NCBI RefSeq assembly: GCF_963169125.1
Contig: NC_084802.1
Coordinates: 119,230,903-119,294,902, forward strand
Reading direction: 5' to 3'
Source of the DNA: Humulus lupulus
Lineage: Eukaryota; Streptophyta; Magnoliopsida; Rosales; Cannabaceae
DNA length: 64,000 nucleotides
This document shows, one piece after another, positions 1 through 11,013 of the stretch. The translations under genes were made by a program, and so were the position numbers. Each line of letters opens with the position of its first letter. Position 1 is the stretch's first letter. The notes beneath the pieces were generated by a model. It made no database searches. It was not told the DNA's origin and was given only the letters and a program-made list of their open reading frames with translations.

Positions 1-221
1 TGTGATCCTATGGACAATGGAACTATCTTGGCTAGAGAGCCTTGATGCACGGATGCACTCCTAAATGCTTGAGAGTTTTTCAAGAGATGAGAGTGTGCAG
101 AGGCACACGGTCATGCGAAAATGTGCTCATTGTTATCCAAATGATTGGAAGGATGACCTTGGCTCAAAGGAGTCAAGGTGTCGCACAGGCATTTCCACAA
201 TAAAAATTTCAGCTCGTGACA
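1..221 (+). mobile_element. 3' end of a 5' LTR (element 1, truncated by window edge)
   Basis: This segment is a direct repeat of 5215-5451: both contain the same stretches (TATGGACAATG, GCACGGATGCACTC, GCAGAGGCACACG, AATGTGCTCATT) and both end in TGACA. It is followed immediately by an initiator-Met-type primer binding site, so it is the downstream end of a 5' LTR. The rest of this LTR lies outside the window, so the target duplication cannot be checked. Confidence 0.85.
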
Positions 222-240
222 GTTGGTATCAAAGGTGGGG
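222..240 (+). other. Primer binding site of element 1
   Basis: TGGTATCAAAGG (224-235) lies two bases after the LTR end. It matches the common plant primer site for initiator methionine tRNA (TGGTATCAGAGC) except near its end. It fixes the 5' LTR boundary and shows that the element reads on the plus strand. Confidence 0.75.
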
Positions 241-1593
241 TTAACCTGGTTCTCCCGTCCTAAAGGGATGTAGGCGCGCAGATGAACCAGAAAGGTTTGG
301 ATGCTTGAATAGATATTGTTGAGCCTTTTAGTCACCTACAAAGGATCAGTAGGCTGAGACAGGATGAGACTTGGTTGCTCTTCTTTGTGGGAATACTGGA
401 CATCCTAGAGATGGGATAGGTTATAGTTTCTTCGAATCAAAAGTTCAGCGATGCTAGAAAGACAACAACCATGTGAAAGTGTGGAGGGACGGTACAGAAG
501 AGTTGGAGCTCGTTGACGTTGTATAAGGTTTGATAGAGAGGTCCCGACTTTGTTCTTGGTGCATTACGTTGGGTTTGCCTCAACGACATTGTAAGCCTTA
601 AAGGATAGGAATCGTAGTGTTCAAGCTATGCCTTAAAGAATAGGTATGCCTCTAAGGAAGTTATTTACGAGTTGAAGTGGGTGGCCCACTAATTCTTATG
701 TTTGAAGAGTCTGGGTACTTGTTCAGTCTTTGTGTGTGAGTCCAGAGGGAAACATAATAACAAGAAGATTTTTATAGTGCGAAGGAATGCATGATTGGTG
801 CGAGTGGGTCGAGTGACCAAGTGATGTTACAGATAGACAATATGCATGGGCGTAGGCTGAGACATAGATTGGGCAAGTTTTCCAGGATGTTATGAGACAT
901 GTTTAGTGTTTTATGGTAACACAAGACAAATGATTCTAAGAACATATGACGAAGGGAGATAGCGGATTGGGACAACTTAAGGACCTCAAGAGTGAGATAT
1001 TATGCAATCAAGTGGGTCAAGATTCAACAAGTTGTCTAGAGTTAGGCATAGTTGATTCAGGAGTAGAACTTGAGGTACAATGCTGGGCCACGTTGAGGTA
1101 TGGTGTCAAGCTAGAAGGTAGTGTAGTGGGCCACATTGTAGAAGCTCAGAGGAACAGTTTTGCTTATGGTCGAGAGTGGCCATTTGCATCAAGTCGTGGG
1201 TATACTGTAAGGCCGGAGGGCCAAAATTCTAAGAGACTACTTCATGAAGTTTTTGTACAAGGGTGCACTAGATACTGCATAAAGGCTGCAGTTGGCATGA
1301 GTATCACGTCCGAGAGAGACGCATCATAATTTTGACCCATGACAAGAGTGTTAGGGTCGAGTTTTCCATCGAGTTGCTTCAGCTAAAGGATGTTTCGTAG
1401 GTGTTGTTAGGAATGACTGGTTTGCGAACCTCACCCTGAGGGGTGCACCATACTTTTTCCTTATCAATAGGAGTATGCATTGGAAGATTGGCAGGCAAGC
1501 TACAATAAAAGGTTGTGTTTGCTTCCAGGATAGTATTGTAAGGGCTAATTGGATGACTAGAGGGTTATCGTGATGCACTCATAGGAGTTCATG
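241..1593 (+). mobile_element. Internal region of element 1, first part; no gag-pol seen
   Basis: This is the internal sequence between the primer site and the inserted solo LTR A. I looked for protease, reverse transcriptase, RNase H, integrase and zinc-knuckle motifs in all frames and found none. An open frame at 946-1329 (127 codons) has no recognisable motif and is probably chance. With 4030-4279 the unique internal sequence is only about 1.6 kb, which points to a non-autonomous element of the LARD type, or to one that lost its coding region. I cannot tell these apart from one copy. Confidence 0.6.
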
Positions 1594-4024
1594 TGTAACG
1601 CCCTACTTCCTTAGAGCCGTTACTAAGTGAGTTTTTAAGACAAAACAGTGTGCAATGAACTCGTTAACTGAGGTTTTGAAACAAAAGTGTGACTAATTAA
1701 AAGTTAAGGCTGTAATCTTTGAAAATGCGTCGTTTCATTAAAACTTCTATTATTAAACATTTGGGATCCCAAAATAGGGTTTGAAAACTAATTACATTTT
1801 TGAAATAAGGTTACAGTTAAGAAATCATAAAATCATAGATTATTACAGCCATTTTCGAATAAACCCCCAACCAAAGCAGTCGGGCAGGCCGAACATGTAC
1901 GCGCCGCTTCACGCTCTCCGTACTCATGGTTGGTTGATTCAGTCATTGCCCTTACCTGCAACACGGAGCACCCGTGAGCCGAAGCCCAGCAAGAAAACTC
2001 ATGCAGAACATAACATATGCAATGTATACAGTTTATCATAACAGATAATCCACAATAAACAAGTCAATCATTAGACTAAGCAAACACGGCCAAGCCGCCC
2101 CAGAGCCTTACCGAAGCCTGGGGTATCGGTTCTCACCGCGAGGATAACTCATGTATCCCTTGGGTCCCACCCTGAATATAGCATAACACATGTATCCACC
2201 GGGCCCCGCCCTGATTATAGCATCCCTTGTGCTAGGTGTTACTTTCGGCCCACGGCCGTCCCGGCTTACGCCGTACTCGGCCCACGGCCACCCCGGCTTA
2301 CGCCATACTCGGCCCTTGCCGCTCATTTCATCATAATCACACATATAGTACATTCGAAATAATCATTCACACACATCATGATTCATTTAAGGTTTAAACA
2401 TTTGCACATAATACAATCTGGGGCCATGCCCTATCCTCGGGTGTTATAGTTTTCTTACCTTTCCAATCAATAGCTTAGATCACCTGACTCCTTGAGCACG
2501 ATCCCACCCGAGCCTTAGCGCACACCTAGGCACAAACATAGGTCAAAGTCAACACCGAACCCCAAGTCCGAATACCTAGCCTCGAGACCAATCCCGAGCC
2601 CCCGGGAAGTCCTAAATCCCCAAAACAAAGTGGCGGAAACAAGCCCCGAACCCTAGGTCAAAATCCATCATCAAAACTCAAAAATTCCCCTCTGTGAACA
2701 GTGCAGCGCTACAGCGCTCTAAAGAAGGCGCTGTAGCGCTACAAGCAGAATGCACCCCCCCAGAAACAGGGACTAGCGCTACAGCGCCCACTGACTAGCG
2801 CTGTAGCGCTAGTTGCAGCCCAGAAATCCCAAAATCGCATTTCTGCGATTTCTTTCACCCAATCTCAAACCAAACTTCCCCAAATCTTTACCAAACTCAA
2901 AATCAAGCTTATGAACACTCTCCATTCATCCCAAGCATCCCAAATCCTCAAATCCCAAGATCATTTATCCCAAATCTCAAAATCTACCATGAACAACCCT
3001 AAACCAGAAATTCATGCAAACCACAAAGATAAAGTCTTAGAAATCATACCATTGCTGCAAATTTCGACCTTGAATCAACCCCAAGCCTCCTTAGCTTGCT
3101 CTCCCTCAAAGCTTGCCCAGAAATCCCCTGAGATTCCCATCAATCCAGCTCAATACACAGCTCAAACCATCAAAACCCTTAAAACCAAAAATCTCTAAAA
3201 CTTACCTCAAACATTGATGTGTTCTTGCCAAATCTTCAAGTCTAACCCAAGATCCTTGATGCTCAGCCTACCCTTACTTTCCACCGAGCTTTTCCCCAAG
3301 AAAAACGGAGAGGAACGGTGCAAGAACGCACAAACCGTTCCTTGAGAAAACCCACCTGTTTTTCCCTCTTTTCTTTCTTTCCTTCTTCTTTCTTTTCTTT
3401 TTCTTTCAGCATTCCCTCTCTCTATAAAGCCTTATAAAAACCTATCTCCAAAAGCCAAATGACCAAAACGCCCTCCCTATAAATTCTAAATCCTTTTGTT
3501 CAAGTAGGGCCATTTTAGTCATTCACCCAATTCCCGCTAATCCTCAAGTGTCTCTAATATTTTCCCGTTGCTTCCTAATACCTGATAAATCACCAAATAA
3601 TTATCCCCCATCATCAAAATAAATCTCAATCCATTTCTTTGAATTCCTGCTTATACCCCCAGGCTCGCCCCGAGCCAGGTATAAATTCCTGTCAACACTT
3701 TCCGCTAGCCTGCTCACTGGGACCGCCTCGAGTCACAAAGCACAGGTACATTCACATACCACTGTGGCCTCAACAATCAACACATATCAATACAGTTACG
3801 CCCAATCATGGCCAAAATTACAATTATGCCCTTCTAACACGATCCGGGCCTACATGCACACTAACTTACATAGTCATGCATCTCAGATAGACAAATAGTC
3901 ATATAACATGCTTTAAATCATAACCATGCATTTAAATAATTAAAATCACACATAAATCCCATCATGCCCTCCTGGCACGCTAATCAAGGACCTTAAGCCT
4001 TATTAGCGAATTTGGGTCGTTACA
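1594..4024. mobile_element. Solo LTR A (about 2.4 kb), target duplication TCATG
   Basis: It starts TGTAACGCCC, ends GGGTCGTTACA, and is flanked by TCATG at 1589-1593 and 4025-4029. There is no internal region, primer site or second LTR, so it is a solo LTR left by LTR-LTR recombination. It is homologous over its length to solo LTR B (29418-31805). It contains a near-tandem duplication around 2232-2330 (CGGCCCACGGCC and CCCGGCTTACGCC units), perfect inverted repeats at 2705-2812 and a pyrimidine-rich tract near 3360-3410. The open frames inside (1781-2041, 2911-3198, 3639-3890) have no recognisable protein motif. It interrupts element 1 and is therefore younger. Confidence 0.93.
2705..2812. 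repeat. Pair of perfect hairpins built from an AGCGCTACAGCGC motif
   Basis: Two inverted repeats lie in tandem inside solo LTR A. The first has 13-bp arms AGCGCTACAGCGC (2705-2717) and GCGCTGTAGCGCT (2728-2740) with a 10-base loop. The second has 15-bp arms CTAGCGCTACAGCGC (2773-2787) and GCGCTGTAGCGCTAG (2798-2812), also with a 10-base loop. The corresponding positions in solo LTR B (about 30485-30595) keep the pattern but with mismatches. Confidence 0.9.
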
Positions 4025-4029
4025 TCATG

Positions 4030-4279
4030 TGTTCAAGGAGTATTCAAGTGTAGAGACACTACATCATGAGATGAATCTGGATAGTGACAGTGGTACAAGG
4101 TCTTTGATCGAGTCCAAGAGTTGACATGAGAGATCGTCACTAAATGGGTTGTTCTACAGCGGTAGAGGGTGTAGATTGAAGATTTGGACAAAACATGGAG
4201 TGAGCTTAGGAGTCGAGGCAGGAAGTAGATTGGCCAGAAGACTGTTGATGAGAGCATGGAAATTTGAAGTGGGGGAGAG
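4030..4279 (+). mobile_element. Internal region of element 1, second part, ending in a polypurine tract
   Basis: This continues element 1 after the TCATG duplication of solo LTR A. It ends in the purine run AAGTGGGGGAGAG (4267-4279), directly before the TG of the 3' LTR, which is the expected place and strand for the plus-strand primer. No coding motif is visible. Confidence 0.75.
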
Positions 4280-5451
4280 TGTAACATGCCGGCCTTGAGG
4301 GCATGTTACAAGCCAGGTTGGTGCTTGGTCAGATGCGCACGCGAGGATGTACGCTGGTGAACATACTGATGCCCAGTTTGTACGACAGTGACATTTTTCA
4401 TAAATATCTTAATTATTGTCCAGAAATGGACGAGACTTGGTAGTTCCCATATTGAAGGGTCAATGAACGCAATGGTGGCATCGAATTTGGGAGATTAAGA
4501 GAATTGGCAAGCTGAGGGCCAAATATGTCTCCCAAAAAAAAAAAATATATGTTCAAAGTAGAAGGCTGAAAGCTTAGAAGGCTCTTGGTAGGGGGAGCAC
4601 CTGGTGTTAGCTCTCCATGTCCCCCTTGCGCAGGTGTGCCAAGTGAGCTACTACTAGTTAGGAGGGTTAGTAGGGTGGGAATATGAGTACCATGAGGGGA
4701 CTCGTATTTCCCCATGAGTAGGAGTCCCCATCGACAATATCTAGCTGCCAGTGCGTTGAAGTGTGCTGCTAGAGGTTTATGGGTATGGTTCCCTTGGCTT
4801 GCCGATATGCCGCTTGCATGGAACATGGCCCAAATCTCTAAGAGATATCATGGTGTTCCATGGAAACAAGCTTGGACACAAGATGGCACGAGAATTCATT
4901 CATGTGACTTGTTAGGATACAAGCATTGGTGGGTGCACAATGCTTGAGAAGGACAGAGGTCCGGTGTGTGCTACTAGTCTGGCAGCTAGTCTTGAGGGCC
5001 TGCTAACATGAGTGAAGGCATGGTTCCTAGAGGATTGGACCATGGACATTTAGGATTCCTTGGACCATGAAGGGATCTATTCATATTGTATCAAATGTGG
5101 CATGACGTGAGGTTTTGGCATGTCAGCTTTGTGTTAACTCTTGGCCACACACGCTACCTTGGCTTGTGAATGTCTGGGTGAGCATTAGTGGTAGGATTTT
5201 TCTTGCCATAGTGGTCACCTATGGACAATGTGAGTATCTTGGCTAGAGATCCTTGCTGCACGGATGCACTCATAGATGATTGAGAGCTTGACTCGGAAGG
5301 AGTTGTGTGAGAGACGGAAGGGTGCAGAGGCACACGTTCCTACAAAAATGTGCTCATTATTATCCGAATGGTTGGCAGGCTGACCTTTGGTCAGAGGATT
5401 CAAGGTGTCGCGTGAGCATTTGGATCACTGTCAAAATGTCATCCCATGACA
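4280..5451 (+). mobile_element. 3' LTR of element 1 (1172 bp)
   Basis: It starts TGTAACATGCC after the polypurine tract and ends CATCCCATGACA. Its last 240 bases repeat 1-221, with many substitutions and small indels, so the two LTRs have aged for a long time. The five bases after it (CCTAG, 5452-5456) would be the target duplication, but the other copy lies outside the window. A GC-palindrome-like inverted start (TGTAACATGCC ... GGCATGTTACA, 4280-4314) is visible at its head. Confidence 0.85.
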
Positions 5452-6582
5452 CCTAGGATCCCATTAGCTAAACTAGGGAGAAGCGCCTTATGGTGGCGGA
5501 AACACCATTCTCCAGTAAAGTGCAAGTGATGGAAACCGACAATGGTGTGCACACCACTGTATGGGAAAATGATTAATTGAAATTTCAAGTCCCAGACCTG
5601 GCCTATGCGCACGTAGTAGCACCTTTATGCCAACACCCACGCACCCCTCACTAGCGAGCGCGTGTGCCCCTCGCCAGCCGCCTCACACACCTCGCGCTCG
5701 TTGCGCCTGCACCCTTCGTCGCCCTCGTCACTAGGCCGGATGCCAAAAGAGGCAAGAGCCCAGCCGTGCCACCCCACCACCGATGGTCGTGAGTTCAGTG
5801 GCCATAGTAGAATCCAAGGTTAAAAAATTCCGCAAATTTCCTTATGATGAAATTGGAGAACCCAATGAGGTATTTCACCAATCCTCCTTATCCCACTAAA
5901 TTTTTGCCATCAATTTCATGGGTCAATCAAGAAATAGAGAAATCACTCAAGAACACAAGCAAGATGGATTTCAAGAAATTTTCAAAATTAATGGGCAAGA
6001 GGCTTACCACAATGAAAAGGACGCTTAGACAAAATGACCCAATGGTGAATATTGCGACCCAATGCTTGAAGAAGAACCAATGGGGGGTGGGGGTATGGGG
6101 CGGGCGGGGGTGCTGTGAGCTTGTAAGGAGGAATGTAAAGCTCCTTGGAGCAAATACTCAATGAGGATGGCAAGGCACAACTTTTACAGGTCTCTTTGGC
6201 TAGGCACTTCACCGCCACGCACTGACAACTGAGTAGTTCCCCGTGAAGAAGAAAGACACAGAGAAGGTGGATCAGTTTCTCTTGAATAATGAAATGAGAC
6301 AAGTGAGGGTGCATGCCCCCTCCCCCATCGCTGCCTTATAAAAGGGAGTGCCTAGGAGGCTCCCTGCCACCACTTATGGATGCCTGTTGAAGCGAGATCC
6401 ACTCATTTTTTATGAAAAAAGGGAAGTTCTAGATTCTTAAAACAACTCCCAAAAATGGAAAAACCTCGAATTACACCAATTAGAAGGTAGCGCTCGGGAA
6501 CCCGTCGTCGGTCACCGATCGCTGGTGGCCATTTCGCACCCCGCCAACGGCGACCACAGTCATCGAACAAGTAAACAAGACA
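5452..6582. other. Unclassified sequence between element 1 and the chromovirus
   Basis: I recognise no gene here. A locally GC-rich stretch (about 5625-5790) reads as low-complexity Ala/Arg/Pro/Ser in several frames. A TATAAAAGGG box occurs at 6336-6345. Open frames at 5844-6164 (plus) and 5988-6314 and 6403-6678 (minus) overlap each other and carry no motif. It may be a decayed LTR or flanking genomic DNA. Its right edge cuts off the left LTR of the chromovirus. Confidence 0.4.
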
Positions 6583-6733
6583 ACTAATTAAACAAGTAAA
6601 CAAGACAATATATAAGAATATTAAAATAAAATAATAAATAATTAAATTAAAAATAAGTGAATTAAATAAATTAAACAATAATTAAATAAATTAAAATTAA
6701 GAGTAATTAAAATGTGTGTGTCCGGATATTACA
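6583..6733 (-). mobile_element. Truncated 3' LTR of the minus-strand chromovirus
   Basis: This stretch is nearly identical to 24154-24302 and ends in the same GGATATTACA, which on the minus strand is the LTR start TGTAATATCC. Similarity stops abruptly at about 6583, so only about 150 bp of an LTR of about 2.1 kb remains. Confidence 0.6.
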
Positions 6734-6918
6734 AGGATCCACAAGTATTTTGCATGAGCTTGTTAGTTATATTAATATTTTGATAAAATTTGATTTAACA
6801 TTTTCTTCATGAATGCAATATTAGGTAAAAAATGATGTAAAATCTTTCAAAATAAAAGTATGCCAAATTGAATTTAATGATTTTTTATTACAAAATAATT
6901 AATGCCCAATAATTTCAG
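6734..6918 (-). repeat. AT-rich segment repeated at 24303-24500
   Basis: The similarity between the two ends of the chromovirus continues about 185 bp past the apparent LTR start, up to AATAATTT.AGCCCAACC. On the minus strand this lies between the broken end of the integrase and the LTR, so here it could be the 3' untranslated end of the element. Its second copy lies outside the other LTR, which a simple insertion does not explain. Confidence 0.6.
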
Positions 6919-7812
6919 CCCAACCTTGTCCATTATCTCAAATGGACCTATATATCTTGGGCTTAGCTTACCCTTTTTTCCAAAACGCATCACGCCTTTC
7001 ATAGGTGATACCATTAGAAACACAATGTCGCCTACTGTGAATTCAACTTCCCAGCATTTCGAATATGCATAGATTTCTGACTACTCTCGGCAATTAACAT
7101 CCTTTTTCTGATTTTCTCTACCGTCTCACTGGCTTCCCTAACCGCTACCAGATCTAGTATCTGCTTCTCACCTACCTCATATCAATGATGAGGTGACTTG
7201 CACTTCCGTCCATAAAGCATCTTGTAGGGCGGCATCCCAAAAGTCGACTAATAACTATTGTTATAAGAAACTCCATTAATGGTAGGTAGCGACTCCAGGA
7301 TTCTAAAAATCAAGCGTGCATGATCGATAATTACCCAAGTTGAGTCATGTTGCTTTGTGATCCTTGCCATCCCACCCGAAAGTCCATGGCTGTGTATTCC
7401 CATTTCCATTATGGGATACTAGTAGGTTGTAACAACCCAGCTGGTCTTTGATGCTCGACCTTAACTTGTTGACAAGTCAGGCATTTAGCAACATATTCAG
7501 CTATGTCTTTCTTCATTCCCGCCCACCGATATAACGTCTTCAGGTCATTATACATCTTACTAGACCCAGGATGTAGGGAATATGTGTAGTGTGCACAACT
7601 TTCATGATATTTTCCTTATTCTTCTTGTCATCGGGCACACATTTCATGCCCTTGTAACACATCAATCCCCTACTAGACATCGTAAAATTACTGTCGCCAT
7701 CCTTTTGAATCAACACTTCTTGCTTTACTAGCGCCTCATCACCTTTTTGTTTCTCCTTGATCTGCTCTAATAAGATCAATTGTAGGGTGAGGCTTGACAT
7801 ACTCCCATTCAC
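6919..7812 (-). pseudogene. Chromovirus integrase remnant
   Basis: The minus strand shows the remains of integrase in the expected order. A zinc-binding region includes CLTCQQVK (about 7470). The stretch WEYTAMDF that normally carries the first catalytic Asp follows, then a later segment containing GMPPYKMLYGRKC, and then the C-terminal segment GKLSPRYIGPFEIMDK (about 6925-6985). Between about 7380 and 7260 most of the catalytic core is missing, because the frame jumps from the WVIIDHA segment straight to the post-catalytic region. Stops and frameshifts are frequent. The GRKC and GPFEI motifs are typical of Tekay/Del-like chromoviruses. The chromodomain expected after GPFEI is absent because the frame runs into the repeated AT-rich segment. 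Confidence 0.8.
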
Positions 7813-8005
7813 TAGCTCGATTCCTGCCCTAACAATCTCCTATTGTAATGACATCTCTATTCCTCTAAGTGCTGAGACGCTCCCATAACTACGCATGCTT
7901 AGAGAATCTTCCACTACATTGGCCTTTCCTGGGTGGTATAGTATGCCGTAATTGTAGTGCTTTACAAGCTCCAACCATCTTCTTTGCCTCATGTGTTTAC
8001 TCTTT

Positions 8006-9245
8006 CTAAGTGAAAAAATACTTTAAACTCTTGAGGTTTGTGTAGATTTTGCACTTCTCTCCATAAAGATGGTGCCTCCAAATCTTATGAGCAAAAACTA
8101 CGGTCTCTAACTCCAAGTCATAAGTAGGGTAACTTTTCTCATACTCATTCAGTTGTCTTGAGGCGTAGGCCACCACTTGATCTTCATGCATCAATATACA
8201 TCCCAATACACTCTTAGAAGTGTCATAGTATACCACATACTACCCTTCTCCTGTTGGCAGACATAAAACTGAAGCGGATATCAACTTTTTTTTTACACAT
8301 TGAAAACTCTCTTCTCATTGTTCGGTCCAAAGGAACTTTTGTTGTTTGCGAGTTAGATCTGTCAAGGCTATTGCAATTGTACAAAATCCTTCGACAAATC
8401 TTCTATAGAATCCCACCAAGCCCAAGAAATTTCTAACCTTAGACGCTTTCTTAGTTTGAGGCCAATCTTTCACAACCTTAATCTTGGCGGGATCCACTGA
8501 AAGTCCATCTTTGACACGATATGACCAAAGAAGGCTACTTTCTACAACCAGAATTCACATTTCTTGAACTTGGCAAATAACTAGTGCTCTTGTAATCTCC
8601 TTAGTGTCAATATTAGATGCTCTTCATGATCTGCTTCCGTTTTTGAGTATATGAGAATGTCGTGGATGAATTTCACAAAAAACCTATCAAAAAAGTCCTT
8701 GAATACTCAATTCAACAAGTCCATGAAGGTTGCTGGGGCATTAGTGAGTCCAAACGACATCACTAAAAATGAATAGTGCCCGTACCAAGTCCTAAATGCA
8801 GTCTTAGGAATGTCCACTTCCTTCACTTTCAACTGATGATACCCTGACTGTAGACAATCTTTGAGAACACTATAGCTCCTTGTAATTGATAAAATAGGTC
8901 GTCAATTCATGGTAAAGGGTACTTATTCTTAATGGTCACCTTGTTGAGTTCCCTATAGTCTATGCACATCTTCATGTTTCCATCATTCTTCTTTACGGAA
9001 AGTACTGATGCGCCCAATGGAGAGTAGCTTGGCCTTATGAATCCTTTATCTAATAACTCTTGTAGTTGTGTCTTTAGCTCCTTTAACTCCGTTGGTTCCT
9101 TCTGATATTGTGCTTTAGAAAAGGGGGACATCTCTAGTGTGAGCTCAATCATGAATTCAATTTCTCTGTTTGGTGGTAAGCCGGGTAGATCTTCTGGAAA
9201 TACATCTACGAACTCACACATGATTCGAACATCCATCAGCTTCAA
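8006..9245 (-). pseudogene. Chromovirus reverse transcriptase and RNase H remnant
   Basis: Read on the minus strand, the N-terminal reverse transcriptase is clear at 8907-9245 ([18 protein letters not shown], then the KNKYPLP motif). The C-terminal thumb and connection follow at 8315-8497 (DWPQTKKASKVRNFLGLVGF), and RNase H at 8006-8236 (YASRQLNEYEKSYPTYDLE; GEKCKIYTNLKSLKYFF). The middle, including the region of the catalytic YVDD motif (8500-8900), is broken by stops and frameshifts. The normal enzyme copies retroelement RNA into DNA in cytoplasmic particles. This copy cannot make one. The motifs match chromoviruses rather than the Tat elements in the same window. Confidence 0.9.
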
Positions 9246-9278
9246 CTGAGAATCCTTGGTAGTATCAACTACACTTGC

Positions 9279-9821
9279 TCAAAATGCTTGACATCCTTGC
9301 ATCAGCATCCTTTGAGCCTTTACTGCCGAGATTATAGGTGTTCGAAGTCCTGATGCTTCTTCGAAGAAGACGAGTTGTTCACCCTCTAGAGAACTGAATG
9401 CCACCGTTTTCCTTCCACAGTTGATGGTTTCGTCATACTTTGCTAACCAGTCCATCCCGAGAATAACGTCATAATCTAGCATGTCTAGTTCCACTAAATC
9501 CCCTAGGCATTCCTTACACTCAATCATGATTGGAACAGACCACAACCACTTGGTTGACCACTTTACCTCATCCTATGGTAATGCGATAGAAAAATCCTCA
9601 CTAAAAGTTTCATAGGGTACTCCTAGTCTAGAAACCATTTTAATAGAAATAAATGAATGCGTAGCTCCAGAATCAAATAAAACTCTATCAGGTGTACTGC
9701 CAATAAAAATATGACCTATTACCAGAGTATTGCTGGCCTTCCCTTTGCCTTGAGTTAGTGTAAACACCCTAGCTGGTACCAAGTTGTCATTCTTCTGCTG
9801 TCCACGATTCTCAACTTGCAT
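9279..9821 (-). pseudogene. Chromovirus aspartic protease remnant
   Basis: The active-site motif DSGATHSFIS is at about 9640-9670 and the downstream flap and hydrophobic region LDMLDYDVILGMDWLAKYD follows at about 9420-9485, both typical of the retropepsin in Tekay-like elements, which cleaves the gag-pol polyprotein. The coding frame is broken between 9545 and 9573. It lies between the gag zinc knuckle and the reverse transcriptase, as expected. Confidence 0.85.
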
Positions 9822-9829
9822 TTGGGGAA

Positions 9830-10934
9830 ATTTTTATTTATATGACCCTTTTGTCCACACTTGTAGCAAGCTCGTGTGTTAGCTTGACATTCTTCGTGAT
9901 GTTTTCGGTTGCACTTTGGACAATTTTCCACCTCAGTATTGGGATTTTGACTGCCGTTCATTGCCCCTTTCTATTTCTTATTCGCTTCATGGCTCTAGTT
10001 GTCTTGAGCCTTCCTCTTATCTCCAAACCTAGAATTTTATTTCTTAGCCTCCTTCCTAGTGACATTTTCCGTCCAAATCCTTTCCTCCATACATTCCACT
10101 TTGGGCACATGTTTCAATATCTATGCATACATCGTAACTCCCATAGTTGTTAACTTAACGTCTCTGGAAATCATCGCCTTCAACCCTCTCATGAATCATT
10201 GAATCCTTAGGGTCTCAGTAGGCACCATATCCTTTGCAAACTTTGCCAGTCGATCAAATTTCATTGCATATTCTGTCACTTTGGAGTTTCCTGTAGTTAA
10301 TGCTATAAACTCATCCACCTTTGCTTCCAGAATTGCAACGCTATAATATTTCTTATTGAAAACTTCTATGAATTTAATCCAAGTTATGGTAGTCACATCT
10401 TTACTTTACTTTACTTTACAATGCCCCACCAAATACGCACATCTTTCTTCTGCAAATGTGATGTGCAAGACACTCTATCCTCATCATTCAGACTTATGTG
10501 CTCCAAAATAAATTCTACTGTCTTAAGCCACTCCTCTACTTCGATAGGGTTAGCATTCCCTACAATACTAGGTGGATTCTGCTTCCTGAATCGTTCATAT
10601 GCTGGCTCAATTCTAGTATGAGGCATCCCACCAAATGCCCTCCCTGCCCTAACAACTGCCAAATAGGCACTTGATGTTGTGGCACTTGTATTGGAGGTTC
10701 CCCTCTTCCAGCTCGAGTTGTTTCCTCATCTCTTAGCCTTAGCTGTTCTTGTAGCCTAACAATCATTGTCTGAGGATCTTCGAGTTTTGGCTCCGCTGGA
10801 TTCCTAGGGGTATTAGCAACATCAGGGATATCATGGGCATTAAGAATGTGGGCAGGGGTATTAGCTGCTCTTCTTCCCCTTCCCCTTCCTCTTCCTCTTA
10901 CAGCTGCGGACCGTGTTGCTCTTCCCGGTGCCAT
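9830..10934 (-). pseudogene. Chromovirus gag remnant
   Basis: The reading frame opens at 10934 with MAPGRATRSAAVRGRGRGRG, an Arg/Gly-rich start common in these elements. The capsid region follows in broken frames (VEEWLKTVEFILEHI at about 10500; KFDRLAKFAKDMVP at about 10210-10250). A CCHC zinc knuckle, CYKCGQKGHINKNFPKC, appears at about 9850-9900, but the last Cys of the pattern is replaced by Phe, so zinc binding would be impaired. Gag forms the particle that packages element RNA. At least two frameshifts interrupt it. Confidence 0.85.
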
Positions 10935-11013
10935 TGTAATTTTCTACGGTACACAACTTAAATTTAAAACGAGAAATATTTAAAATAAACTCAAAAATAA
11001 AGAAAATAACAAT

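Noticed and set aside
946..1329. 127-codon open frame in the interior of element 1
   Set aside because: It has no motif and no homologous frame in a related copy; its length is within chance for this base composition.
3639..3890. Open frames within solo LTR A as possible genes
   Set aside because: The homologous positions in solo LTR B are not open, and no motif is present.
5625..5800. GC-rich Ala/Arg/Pro stretch as a host exon or CpG island
   Set aside because: No long frame, splice signals or recognisable domain; it is low complexity in all frames.
9842..10153. Plus-strand frame of 103 codons with hydrophobic composition
   Set aside because: It lies opposite the chromovirus gag zinc-knuckle region and is explained by the minus-strand coding remains.
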